Source: Streptomyces roseofulvus
GTDB taxonomy: Bacteria; Actinomycetota; Actinomycetes; Streptomycetales; Streptomycetaceae
Direction: 5' to 3'
DNA length: 64,000 nt
Assembly (NCBI RefSeq): GCF_039534915.1
Contig: NZ_BAAAWE010000001.1
Location: forward strand, 3,782,001-3,846,000
Positions 7,721 to 15,404 of this stretch are shown here, one piece after another. The first letter of the stretch is position 1, and each line of letters starts with the position of its first letter. The translations under genes and the position numbers were made by a program. The notes beneath the pieces were generated by a model. It was not told the DNA's origin and did not search any database. It saw only the letters and a list, made by a program, of their open reading frames with translations.

Positions 7721-8387
7721 ACACGGTTTCGATGATGAAGAGGATGACGACTTCCCGGAGTGGGTCGACCGCATCAGGAACAACGTCGCCGGCGAAGTCC
7801 GGCGCCGCAGGAAGGAGAAGAGGTGGAGCGCCCAACGGCTGGCCGAACGCTGCGAAGAACTCGGGCACCCCATCCCTCGCAACGTGATCGCCAACCTGGA
7901 ATCCGGCCGTAGGGCGAACCTGCCCTTGGTGGACGTCATGGTGCTGGCAGCGGCCCTGGAGACGTATCCGATCTGCCTGATCTTCCCCCTCGGCTACGTC
8001 GAGCGGACCCAGGAGCTCCCCTTCCACGCGCTCATCCCGACCTGGGACGCCATGCGGAAGTTCACCGGCGAGGAGCGGGACTACGAGACCGACAGTGGCC
8101 TCATGTCCGAGTTCAACCTGCACGCCAGCCTGACCCGAACCGTCATCGCCGCCCGACGCGAGGCCGAAAGCGCCGCCTTCGACGCCGAGACCGCGACAAC
8201 CTCCGGCCAGCGCGAGGAGGCCGAGCGGAAGGCCGCCGAGTACGCCCAGCGCGCCGAGGAAGCCAAGCACCGACTCCTCAACCTCCGTGACGACATCCGA
8301 GAGGAGGGCGCCATCCCACCTGAACTGTCCCCATGGCTCGAAGACATCGAGCCGCAGCCTGACCCCGACCAGGAGGAAGACGATTGA
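7713..8387 (+). CDS. XRE-family regulator with coiled-coil tail
   Basis: This 224-residue protein has an acidic N-terminal leader, then an HTH_3 domain at residues of about 28-80 (VAGEVRRRRKEKRWSAQRLAERC; IPRNVIANLESGRRANL; VDVMVLAAALE). A middle region recurs in phage/element-type Streptomyces regulators, and the tail is helical, Ala/Glu-rich and coiled-coil-like (residues 140-200), ending in a very acidic tip. It has no good ribosome site; the -10-like TAATGT 6 nt before the ATG suggests a leaderless message. Its stop overlaps the integrase start, so it is probably the repressor or switch controlling integrase supply. Confidence 0.8.
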   Translation: MTQHGFDDEEDDDFPEWVDRIRNNVAGEVRRRRKEKRWSAQRLAERCEELGHPIPRNVIANLESGRRANLPLVDVMVLAAALETYPICLIFPLGYVERTQELPFHALIPTWDAMRKFTGEERDYETDSGLMSEFNLHASLTRTVIAARREAESAAFDAETATTSGQREEAERKAAEYAQRAEEAKHRLLNLRDDIREEGAIPPELSPWLEDIEPQPDPDQEEDD

Positions 8388-9994
8388 AGGGCTCGACCTA
8401 CCGCCGCTGTTCCTGCCGTGACCCCAAGACCGGCAAGGAGCTCGGCGCTTCCTGCCCCAAGCGCAATAGCAGGAATCACTGCACGTACTCCATACGCCAG
8501 GAGCTGCCGCCCCGTGAGGACGGCAGCCGACGGTCCTTCGCACGAGGCGGATACGGCAGTCTCAAGGCCGCCCAGGTCGATCTCGACCACGTGCGGGCCC
8601 TCCTGGGGCTCGCCGAGGTCGACGACCCCGAGGGCGTCCAACTGGTCGCCGCGATGCTGGCCGAGGTCAGCGGCGAGAAGCTGCCCCTGCCGGAGGTGGA
8701 GGAGACCCGGCGCCGGCTCAGGGCCGGCCAGGATCTCATCGGCAGCCTGACCGTGGCCGAGTGGCTGGACCGGTGGCTCGCCAGCAAGCGCATCCGGAAG
8801 TCGGGCATCAGCCGGTACGAGACCGATGTCCGCGTGCACCTCAAGCCGCACATCGGCCACCGGCGTCTCGACCGGCTGCGCGTCAGCCACCTGAGCGACA
8901 TGTTCACCGCCATAACCGACGCCAACGCCGAGATCCTGGAGCAGAACGCCCAGCGACGTGCGGCGGTCGAGGAGTTGGCGACCGTCCCGTGGAAAGGTGT
9001 GGCGAACCGCGCCCGCCGCAAGGCGATGAAGGCCGCGATCGACGCGATGCCGCCCTTCCGCCGCGTCACCGGCCCCGCCACGCGCCAGCACATCAAGGCC
9101 ACGCTCCGCGCGTCTCTCAACGACGCGATCGGGCAGCAGATCATCACGTTCAACCCGGCGGCCCATGTCGAGATCGACCCGGTGCGCAAGCCGAAGGCGC
9201 TCGTGTGGACGGACGAGCGGGTCGCCAAGTGGGAGCAGACCGGCGAGAAGCCGTCCCCCGTGATGGTCTGGACGCCGGAACACACCGGCGCCTTCCTCGA
9301 CTTCGTCGCCGAGGACCGGCTGTACGCGATGTGGCACCTGATCGCCTTCCGCGGCCTGCGTCGTGGCGAGGCGTGCGGGCAGTCGTGGTCGGAGACCAAC
9401 CTCGACCGGCACTCCCTCACCGTGACCGGCCAGCTCGTTCAGGACGGTTGGGAGGTCGAGGCGTCCGAGCCGAAGACGGACAGCGGCTTCCGCGTCGTGG
9501 CCCTGGACGACGACACCGTCCACGTCCTGAAGCGGCACCGCGAGCAGCAGGAGGCCGACCATGCCGAGTGGGGCTCGGCCTGGGTGAACACCGGGCTCGT
9601 CTTCACCCAGGAGGACGGTTCCTGGCTCCACCCGGGCAAGGTCACCGACCTCTTCGAGCGCCTAGTCGCCGCCTCCGGCCTCCCGCCGATCCGGCTGCAC
9701 GATCTCCGGCACGGCGCGGCCACGCTCATGCTGGCGGCCGACATCGACATCAAGATCGTGTCGGACACGCTCGGGCACAGCGACACCCGGATCACGCGCG
9801 ACATCTACCAGAGCGTGCTCCCCCACGTCGGCAAGAGCGCCGCCGAGGCCACCGCGAAGCTCGTCCCCCTCCAGCGCAAGGCCGAGCAAGAAGCGCAGGT
9901 CCGCCAGGCCGCCGAGGAAGCGAAGAAGGCCGCCAAGGCGAAGGCTAAGCGGAAGAAGAAGGCCAAGGCCAAGAAGGCCGCGAAGAAGGGCTGA
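8384..9994 (+). CDS. int: Tyrosine integrase
   Basis: This 536-residue site-specific recombinase integrates the element into the tRNA gene. It begins with a cysteine-containing N-terminal Arm-type domain (YRRCSCRDPKTGKELGASCP), then a core-binding region (SLTVAEWLDRWLASKRIRKSG). The catalytic domain has ArgI in GLRRGEACG (Arg326), HDLRH (His439, Arg442), LGHSDTR (His465) and the nucleophile in DIYQSVLPH (Tyr475). The start is TTG at 8384, overlapping the XRE stop (TTGA). The last 35 residues are a Lys/Ala-rich, histone-like tail, unusual for integrases outside actinobacteria. The gene ends 123 bp from the tRNA. Confidence 0.93.
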   Translation: MKGSTYRRCSCRDPKTGKELGASCPKRNSRNHCTYSIRQELPPREDGSRRSFARGGYGSLKAAQVDLDHVRALLGLAEVDDPEGVQLVAAMLAEVSGEKLPLPEVEETRRRLRAGQDLIGSLTVAEWLDRWLASKRIRKSGISRYETDVRVHLKPHIGHRRLDRLRVSHLSDMFTAITDANAEILEQNAQRRAAVEELATVPWKGVANRARRKAMKAAIDAMPPFRRVTGPATRQHIKATLRASLNDAIGQQIITFNPAAHVEIDPVRKPKALVWTDERVAKWEQTGEKPSPVMVWTPEHTGAFLDFVAEDRLYAMWHLIAFRGLRRGEACGQSWSETNLDRHSLTVTGQLVQDGWEVEASEPKTDSGFRVVALDDDTVHVLKRHREQQEADHAEWGSAWVNTGLVFTQEDGSWLHPGKVTDLFERLVAASGLPPIRLHDLRHGAATLMLAADIDIKIVSDTLGHSDTRITRDIYQSVLPHVGKSAAEATAKLVPLQRKAEQEAQVRQAAEEAKKAAKAKAKRKKKAKAKKAAKKG

Positions 9995-10003
9995 CGGCCC
10001 CTC

Positions 10004-10024
10004 CGCTCACGCATCGCTCACGCA
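10004..10024. repeat. Direct repeat downstream of integrase
   Basis: CGCTCACGCA occurs at 10004-10013 and again at 10015-10024, an 11-bp period, one helical turn. It lies between the integrase stop and the tRNA. Such short repeats near attP are typical arm-type integrase or Xis binding sites. Confidence 0.45.
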
Positions 10025-10076
10025 AGCAAAGTCACGGCACTCCGACCGTGTGACTCGCCATGCCCCGAGCAACAGA

Positions 10077-10111
10077 AAAGGCCAGGTCAGCTGGTATCTG
10101 ACCTGGCCTTT
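10077..10111. terminator. Bidirectional terminator between int and tRNA-Thr
   Basis: AAAGGCCAGGTCAG (10077-10090) pairs with 10098-10111 around a 7-nt loop (14-bp stem). A-rich and T-rich flanks occur on both sides, giving a U-run in both directions. It would end both the rightward integrase transcript and the leftward tRNA transcript. Confidence 0.85.
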
Positions 10112-10117
10112 CTCTGA

Positions 10118-10190
10118 GCCGCCTTCGGGATTCGAACCCGAGACCTACGCATTACGAGTGCGTTGCTCTGGCCAACTGAGCTAAGGCGGC
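10118..10190 (-). tRNA. tRNA-Thr (anticodon CGT)
   Basis: The 73-nt cloverleaf reads on the minus strand from GCCGCCTTAGCTCAG to TCCCGAAGGCGGC. It has a perfect 7-bp acceptor stem, D stem GCTC/GAGC, anticodon stem ACGCA/TGCGT with loop CT-CGT-AA, and TCGGG-TTCGAAT-CCCGA as the T arm. CCA is not encoded. The 3' end faces the integrase, the classical geometry of a tRNA used as attB. The 3' half is therefore probably supplied by the element's attP and the true crossover lies within or just beside it. Confidence 0.97.
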
Positions 10191-10251
10191 GTGCTGCGCG
10201 TCACCATGGTCGGTGCAGCAGCGTCGCCAAGTCTACACAGTTTCCGGGGGT

Positions 10252-10271
10252 GCTCCGACCACGGTCGGAGC
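10252..10271 (-). terminator. Terminator of the aminopeptidase gene
   Basis: GCTCCGAC (10252-10259) and GTCGGAGC (10264-10271) form an 8-bp stem with a 4-nt loop, 15 nt past the stop of the leftward peptidase gene. Confidence 0.55.
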
Positions 10272-10286
10272 CGCGGGGTCCGGGGG

Positions 10287-11846
10287 TCATGAGCAGCGCT
10301 TTCCCTCGGCGGGCGGGGTGCCCTCCAGGAGGTAGGTGTTGATCGCGGTGTCGACGCAGTCGCTGCCCCGGCCGTAGGCCGTGTGACCGTCGCCCTCGTA
10401 GGTGAGGAGGGTGCCGGAGGAGAGCTGGTCCGCGAGGGACCGGGCCCACTTGTAGGGGGTGGCCGGGTCGCGGGTGGTGCCGACGACGAGGATCGGGGCG
10501 GCGCCCTCGGCGGTGATGCGGTGCGGGCGGCCGGTGGCCGGGGACGGCCAGTAGGTGCAGTTCAGGGCGGCCCAGGCGAGGCCCGTGCCGAAGACCGGGG
10601 ACGCCTTGTCGAAGGACGGGACGGCCCGCCGGGCGGCGGCCGGGTCCTGGTAGGCGGGGGGCAGGTCGAGGCAGTTCACGGCGGCGTTGGCGAACATGAG
10701 GTTCGCGTACGAGCCGTCCGGCTCCCGCTCGTAGTAGCTGTCGGCCAGCGCGAGCAGCGCCGAGCCCTCGCCGCCGATCGCCCGGGTCAGCGCCTCCCGG
10801 AGCTGCGGCCAGGCGCCCTCGTCGTACATGGCGGCGATGACGCCGGTGGTGGCCAGGGACTCGCCGAGCTCCCGGTCCTCGCCGGTGGGGACGGGGGCGG
10901 CGTCCGTGGTGCGGAAGAACGTCCGGAGGGCCTCGCCGGCCTCCGCGACCGAGCCGGTGCCGAGGGGGCAGTCGGGCCGGGTGACGCAGTCGGCGGCGAA
11001 CGCCGTGAACGCGGTCTCGAAGCCGGCCGTCTGGTCCCGGTTGAGGTCGAGCGCCGAGAGGGACGGGTCCATCGCCCCGTCGAGGACGAGCCGGCCGACC
11101 CGCCCGGGGAACAGCTCGGCGTAGGTGGCGCCGAGGAAGGTGCCGTACGAGGCGCCGACGTAGTGCAGCCGCTCGTCGCCCAGCACCGCCCGCAGGATGT
11201 CCATGTCCCGGGCCGTCTCCACGGTGGAGACGTGCGGCAGGACCGCTCCGCTGCGCTTCTCGCACCCGGCCGCGAACCGCCGGAACGAGGCGGCCAGCGC
11301 GTCGACCTCCGCCGTGTCGTCCGGCGTCTGGTCGACCTGGGTGTACGTGTCCATCTCGGGGCCCGTCAGGCAGTCGACCGGCTCGCTGCGGCCGACCCCG
11401 CGCGGGTCGACGGCCACCATGTCGTAGCGGGCCCGCACCGGCTCGGGGTAGCCGATGCCCGCGTACCCCTGGAGGTAGTCGACGGCGGAGCCGCCGGGCC
11501 CGCCCGGGTTCACCAGCAGGGAGCCGATCCGCTGCCCCGGGCCGCTCGCCCGCACCCGGGAGACGGCCAGCTTGATCTCCGGGCCGTCCGGGCGCGCGTA
11601 GTCGAGCGGGGCGCGGAGCGTCGCGCACTGGAAGCCCTCGACGCCGCAGTCCCGCCAGGCGAGCTTCTGGCCGTAGTACTTCCTCAGCGCCTCGGGCGAC
11701 GCCGACGCCGAGGCTGCCTGGCGCGCGGACGCGGAGCCCGGCCCCGCCGGAGCGGCCGCGTCGCTCCCTCCCGTACAGCCGGAGAGGATCAGTCCGGCGG
11801 CGGCGAGCGCCGTGGCGGAGGTACGGAGGAGACGCCTGGAGTCCAT
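10287..11846 (-). CDS. Secreted tripeptidyl aminopeptidase-type alpha/beta hydrolase lipoprotein
   Basis: The 519-residue exported enzyme belongs to the SlpD/SlpE/Tap group, which removes tripeptides or other short units from peptide N-termini outside the cell. The signal peptide is MDSRRLLRTSATALAAAGLILSGC cut to its lipobox LILSGC, then a Ser/Ala-rich linker. The alpha/beta hydrolase core shows the oxyanion segment NPGGPGGS, the nucleophile elbow GASYGT (Ser233), Asp460 in TTRDPATP and His488 in GDGHTAYG, with the family's C-terminal TAP-like domain. Several Cys pairs fit disulfides. Start ATG at 11846. A hairpin lies directly downstream. Confidence 0.88.
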   Translation of the reverse strand: MDSRRLLRTSATALAAAGLILSGCTGGSDAAAPAGPGSASARQAASASASPEALRKYYGQKLAWRDCGVEGFQCATLRAPLDYARPDGPEIKLAVSRVRASGPGQRIGSLLVNPGGPGGSAVDYLQGYAGIGYPEPVRARYDMVAVDPRGVGRSEPVDCLTGPEMDTYTQVDQTPDDTAEVDALAASFRRFAAGCEKRSGAVLPHVSTVETARDMDILRAVLGDERLHYVGASYGTFLGATYAELFPGRVGRLVLDGAMDPSLSALDLNRDQTAGFETAFTAFAADCVTRPDCPLGTGSVAEAGEALRTFFRTTDAAPVPTGEDRELGESLATTGVIAAMYDEGAWPQLREALTRAIGGEGSALLALADSYYEREPDGSYANLMFANAAVNCLDLPPAYQDPAAARRAVPSFDKASPVFGTGLAWAALNCTYWPSPATGRPHRITAEGAAPILVVGTTRDPATPYKWARSLADQLSSGTLLTYEGDGHTAYGRGSDCVDTAINTYLLEGTPPAEGKRCS

Positions 11847-11920
11847 GCCCGGAGCGTATCCGGACGGGTACGCACCGTGTCCAATCGTGCCGTGGCCGCT
11901 CGCCGGACCCGGCCGGGGGC

Positions 11921-13123
11921 TCAGCCGCGGAGCGCCATCGTCATCGCCTCGACCGCCAGCAGCGGCGCCACGTTCCGCTCCAGGGCCTCGCGGCAGGCGA
12001 GGACGGCCTCCACACGGCGCAGGGTCCGCTCCGGGGTGGAGTCCCGGGCGATCCGCTCCACCGCGTCCCGCACGTCCTCGTTGGCCAGCGCCGAGCCGGT
12101 GCCGAGCTGGAGCGTCAGGACGTCCCGGTAGAAGCCGGTGAGGTCGGTGAGCGCGAGGTCCAGGCTGTCGAGCTGGGTGCGCCGGCCCCGCCGCTTCTGC
12201 TTCTCCTCCAGCTCCTTCATCATCCCGGCGGTGCCGCGCGGCATCCGCCCGCCCTGCGCGGCGCCGAGCGCCGCCTTCAGCTCCTCGGTCTCCTTGGTGT
12301 CGATCTCCTCGGCGACCTGCTTCGCGTCCTCCGCCGCCGCGTCCACCAGCTCCTGCGCGGCCTTGAGGCAGCCGCCGATGTCCGCCACCCGCAGCGGCAG
12401 CTTCAGGACGACGGCACGGCGCGCGCGGGCCCGCTCGTCGGTGGCGAGCCGCCGGGCCCGGTCGACGTGCCCCTGGGTGGCCCGGGCCGCCGCGTGGGCG
12501 ATCTCCGGCTCGATGCCGTCCCGCCGGATCAGCACGTCGGCGACGGCCGCGACCGGCGGCGTCCGCAGGGTCAGGTGGCGGCAGCGGGAGCGGATCGTGG
12601 GCAGCACGTCCTCGACCGAGGGGGCGCAGAGCAGCCAGACCGTGCGCGGGGCGGGTTCCTCGACGGCCTTCAGGACGGCGTTGGCCGACTTCTCGTTGAG
12701 CCGCTCGGCGTCGGTGACGAGGATGACCTGCCAGCGGCCGTTGGCCGGCGAGGTGAAGGACTTGCGGACGGTGTCCCGCATGTCCTTGACGAGGATCTCC
12801 GTGCCGACGGCGGAGACCGTCGTCACGTCGGCGTGGGTGCCGACCAGCACCGTGTGGCAGCCGGTGCAGAAGCCGCAGCCCGGCGTCCCGCCGAGCGCCC
12901 GGTCGGGGCTCACACACTGGAGGGCCGCCGCGAACGCCCGCGCCGCGTCGACCCGGCCCGCGCCCGGCGGGCCGGTGAACAGCCAGGCGTGCGTCATCTT
13001 CGACGCCTCGGGGGCGGGCTCGCCCGCGGCCTGGGCGGTGACCAGCGCGTCGGCGTCCCGCGCGGCGGCGGCGAGCTGCTCCTCGACCCGCTCCTGTCCG
13101 ACCAGGTCGTCCCATACGGCCAT
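11921..13123 (-). CDS. holB: DNA polymerase III delta' subunit (clamp loader)
   Basis: The 400-residue clamp-loader subunit opens with WDDLVGQERVEEQL, then GPPGAGRVDAAR. That P-loop lacks the Lys-Ser/Thr pair, as expected for delta', which does not hydrolyse ATP. A zinc-binding Cys cluster (CVSPDRALGGTPGCGFCTGC) and the SRC-type motif (IRSRCRHL) follow. A charged insertion at about 280-335, rich in Glu/Lys, is typical of actinobacterial homologues. The ATG at 13123 has an AGGAGGGG ribosome site; the longer open frame upstream has no support. In Streptomyces this gene lies just downstream of tmk/topA. Here the two-component/ABC cluster sits between them. Confidence 0.9.
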   Translation of the reverse strand: MAVWDDLVGQERVEEQLAAAARDADALVTAQAAGEPAPEASKMTHAWLFTGPPGAGRVDAARAFAAALQCVSPDRALGGTPGCGFCTGCHTVLVGTHADVTTVSAVGTEILVKDMRDTVRKSFTSPANGRWQVILVTDAERLNEKSANAVLKAVEEPAPRTVWLLCAPSVEDVLPTIRSRCRHLTLRTPPVAAVADVLIRRDGIEPEIAHAAARATQGHVDRARRLATDERARARRAVVLKLPLRVADIGGCLKAAQELVDAAAEDAKQVAEEIDTKETEELKAALGAAQGGRMPRGTAGMMKELEEKQKRRGRRTQLDSLDLALTDLTGFYRDVLTLQLGTGSALANEDVRDAVERIARDSTPERTLRRVEAVLACREALERNVAPLLAVEAMTMALRG

Positions 13124-13199
13124 GTCTGCCCCTCCTGAAGGTACGCCCTCCATTGTGGGGCAGCCCTCCGACAACGACCGCCGGCACCGGGCCCCGGCC

Positions 13200-13370
13200 T
13201 CAGGCGGCGCGGCGCCGCGTGAACCACAGGACGGCGGCCGAGCCGAGGACGACGGCGCCGGTGACGACACTGGCGACGACATGGGTGGCGCCGGTGTAGC
13301 CGGCGAAGGTGTTGGCATAGACGTTGGCGACGACGGACACGGCGAGCAGCAGCCAGGCCAGGAAACGCAC
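13200..13370 (-). CDS. Small membrane protein, 56 aa
   Basis: The start is GTG at 13370 with GGAGG 5 nt upstream. The protein is almost entirely two hydrophobic segments (VRFLAWLLLAVSVVANVYANTF and HVVASVVTGAVVLGSAAVLWF) with a short basic end, TRRRAA. Function is unknown. It lies between holB and the divergently transcribed sensor kinase. Confidence 0.55.
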   Translation of the reverse strand: MRFLAWLLLAVSVVANVYANTFAGYTGATHVVASVVTGAVVLGSAAVLWFTRRRAA

Positions 13371-13494
13371 GGGGACCTCCGGAAGGAACGGGCGGAGCGG
13401 TCGGACGGGCGCCGGGACCCGCTCCTCCGCCCCGGCCCTTCGATCCTCTCGCCCCCCGCACCCCCCGGTCAGCGGTACGCACCCCCCTGTCCAT

Positions 13495-13539
13495 GGTGGA
13501 GCCCGCTCCACCGCCGCCGGGCCGCCGGTCGCCTAGCCT
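13495..13539 (+). promoter_or_regulatory. Two-component operon promoter with 18-bp operator
   Basis: GGTGGAGCCCGCTCCACC (13495-13512) is an 8-2-8 dyad. TAGCCT (13534-13539) is a good -10 box, 6 nt before the kinase ATG, giving a leaderless transcript. The identical 18-mer lies in the promoter of the convergent ABC operon, so it is probably the site of the response regulator encoded here. Confidence 0.65.
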
Positions 13540-13545
13540 GAACGC

Positions 13546-14775
13546 ATGCGCGACTCGATCAAGGACGCGGCCGGCGCGTGGCACCACCTCCTGGTCGGGG
13601 CCGGCATCGCGCTGCTCGGCTACCTCATGGCCGGTGTCGTCCTCTTCACCGCCCTCCTCACCCTCACCGTCCTCGGCGCGGGCGTCCTCCCGGAGAGCGT
13701 GCTGCTGCTGCGCCGGCTCGCCGGCTGGGAGCGGCGGCGGACCGCCGCGCTGACCGGGACCGCCGTCCCCGAGGCGTACGCGCCGCTCGAAGGCCCCCTC
13801 CCCACGCGCGTGCGCACCGCGCTCGAAGACCCCGGCACCCGCCGGGACCTGCTCTGGCTCGCCGCCCACTCCCTCTACGGCATGGTCCTGTGGTGCGTCT
13901 CCCTGCCGCTGTGGGTGGTCGCGCCGCTCGTCGACGGCGTGTGGAGCGGGTTCGCCGGCCGGGAGCCCGTCGCCCTGCCTCTCTTCCGGCGGCTCGCCGC
14001 CCTGGAGGCGGACTGGGCGCGGACGCTGCTGACGCCGACGCCGTCCGCCGCGCGGGACGCCGCGCTCGCCGCCCGGATCGAGCAGCTGACCACGACCCGG
14101 GCCGGTGCCGTCGCCGCGCACGGCGCGGAGCTGCGCAGGATCGAGCGCGACCTGCACGACGGCGCCCAGGCCCGCCTGGTGGCGCTCTCGATGCGGATCG
14201 GCCTCGCCCGCCGCGCGTACGACTCCGATCCGGCGACCGCCCGCAAGCTGTTCGACGACGCCCAGGACCAGGCCGAACAGGCACTGGCCGAACTCCGCCA
14301 CGTCGTCCGGGGCATCCACCCGCCGATCCTCACCGACCGCGGACTCGCCGGGGCGGTCCGCGCGCTGGCGGCCGGCAGCGCCCTGGACGTGACGGTCGCC
14401 GTGGACGGCCTGGAGGGCCCGGTGCCGGGAGCGCCGGCGGCGCCTGCGGCCGACGCGCCCCGCGCGCCCGCCGCCGTCGAGGCCGCCGCGTACTTCGCCG
14501 TCGCCGAGGCGCTGACCAACGCCGCCAAACACAGCGGCGCCGACCGGGCCTCCGTCGAGCTGGCCCGGACCCGCGGCGGCGTCCGCGTCGTGGTCCGGGA
14601 CGAGGGCCGCGGCGGCGCCCGGGACGCCGGTGACCCCGGCACCGCCGCCGGGACCGGCGGCTCCGGCCTGACCGGGATGCGCCGCCGGGTCGCCGCGCTC
14701 GACGGCACCGTACGCCTGACCAGCCCCGCAGGGGGCCCGACCGTGATCGAAGTGGAGCTTCCGTGCGTGTGGTGA
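13546..14775 (+). CDS. Sensor histidine kinase (HPK7 / NarX-DegS type)
   Basis: The 409-residue membrane kinase has hydrophobic segments at about 12-50 and 103-130 (a DUF-type sensor domain with four predicted helices) and no large extracellular loop, so the stimulus is likely sensed in the membrane. The HisKA_3 dimerisation motif is RRIERDLHDGAQARLVALS, with the phosphoacceptor at His204. The HATPase end contains EALTNAAKHSGA (N box), VVRDEGRGG and GSGLTGMRRRV (G boxes). Start ATG at 13546, probably leaderless. The stop overlaps the regulator start by 13 nt, so the pair is coupled. Confidence 0.9.
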   Translation: MRDSIKDAAGAWHHLLVGAGIALLGYLMAGVVLFTALLTLTVLGAGVLPESVLLLRRLAGWERRRTAALTGTAVPEAYAPLEGPLPTRVRTALEDPGTRRDLLWLAAHSLYGMVLWCVSLPLWVVAPLVDGVWSGFAGREPVALPLFRRLAALEADWARTLLTPTPSAARDAALAARIEQLTTTRAGAVAAHGAELRRIERDLHDGAQARLVALSMRIGLARRAYDSDPATARKLFDDAQDQAEQALAELRHVVRGIHPPILTDRGLAGAVRALAAGSALDVTVAVDGLEGPVPGAPAAPAADAPRAPAAVEAAAYFAVAEALTNAAKHSGADRASVELARTRGGVRVVVRDEGRGGARDAGDPGTAAGTGGSGLTGMRRRVAALDGTVRLTSPAGGPTVIEVELPCVW

Positions 14776-15404
14776 TCGCCGAGGACAACGCCCTCCTCAG
14801 GGAAGGCCTGGTCCTGCTGCTGACCTCGGCCGGCCATGAGGTCGCCGGGGTGGCGACGACCGGGCCCGAGATCCTGCCGCTCCTCCTGGAGCACCGGCCG
14901 GACGTCGCCGTCCTCGACGTGCGCCTGCCGCCCGGCTTCCGCGACGAGGGGCTGCGGGCGGCGCTCGCGGCCCGCGCCGAGCTGCCGGGGCTGCCGGTCC
15001 TCGTGCTCTCCCAGTACGTGGAGGAGACCTACGCCGCCGAACTGCTCGGCGGCGGCGCCCGGGGCGTCGGCTATCTGCTGAAGGACCGGGTGGGGCGGGT
15101 GGACGAGTTCCTGGACGCCCTGGAGCGGGTCGCGGCCGGCGGGACGGCCCTCGACCCCGAGGTCGTCACCGAGCTGATGGCCCGCCGGCGCGACGACCCG
15201 CTCGACTCGCTGACGCCCCGGGAGCGCGAGTGCCTGGAGCTGATGGCCCAGGGCCACGACAACGCGACGATCGCCCGCACGATGGTGGTCACCGAGCGGT
15301 CGGTCCACAAGCACGTCGGCAACGTCTTCGCCAAGCTGGAGCTGCCGCCGAGCGACAGCGGACACCGCCGGGTCCTCGCCGTCCTGGCCTACCTCAACGC
15401 CTGA
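14763..15404 (+). CDS. LuxR/NarL-family response regulator
   Basis: The 213-residue protein has a receiver domain (MRVVIAEDN; phosphoacceptor Asp52 in VAVLDVR; the Thr/Ser switch as VLVLSQY; Lys in YLLKDR) and a C-terminal LuxR HTH (LTPRERECLELMAQGHDNATIARTM, then VHKHVGNVFAKL). GTG start at 14763 inside the kinase gene. The 3' end overlaps the convergent ABC permease gene by 11 bp. Its likely targets are the identical dyads before the kinase operon and before the ABC operon. Confidence 0.92.
   Translation: MRVVIAEDNALLREGLVLLLTSAGHEVAGVATTGPEILPLLLEHRPDVAVLDVRLPPGFRDEGLRAALAARAELPGLPVLVLSQYVEETYAAELLGGGARGVGYLLKDRVGRVDEFLDALERVAAGGTALDPEVVTELMARRRDDPLDSLTPRERECLELMAQGHDNATIARTMVVTERSVHKHVGNVFAKLELPPSDSGHRRVLAVLAYLNA

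Larger units (their letters stand above)
1..10190. mobile_element. Right part of an integrated mobilizable element in tRNA-Thr
   Basis: The block carries a tyrosine integrase next to a tRNA 3' end, an excisionase-like protein, an XRE regulator, and a leftward set of DUF3631 ATPase, DUF2637 protein, MobC, relaxase and ParB-like protein. This is the usual content of actinobacterial mobilizable integrative elements. Everything right of the tRNA is conserved housekeeping DNA, so the tRNA marks the right boundary. I could not find a second copy of the tRNA 3' end in the window, so the left attachment site should lie left of position 1. No FtsK-like or type IV coupling/ATPase gene is visible. Whether it is an IME or the end of a larger ICE/AICE cannot be decided here. 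Confidence 0.8.
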
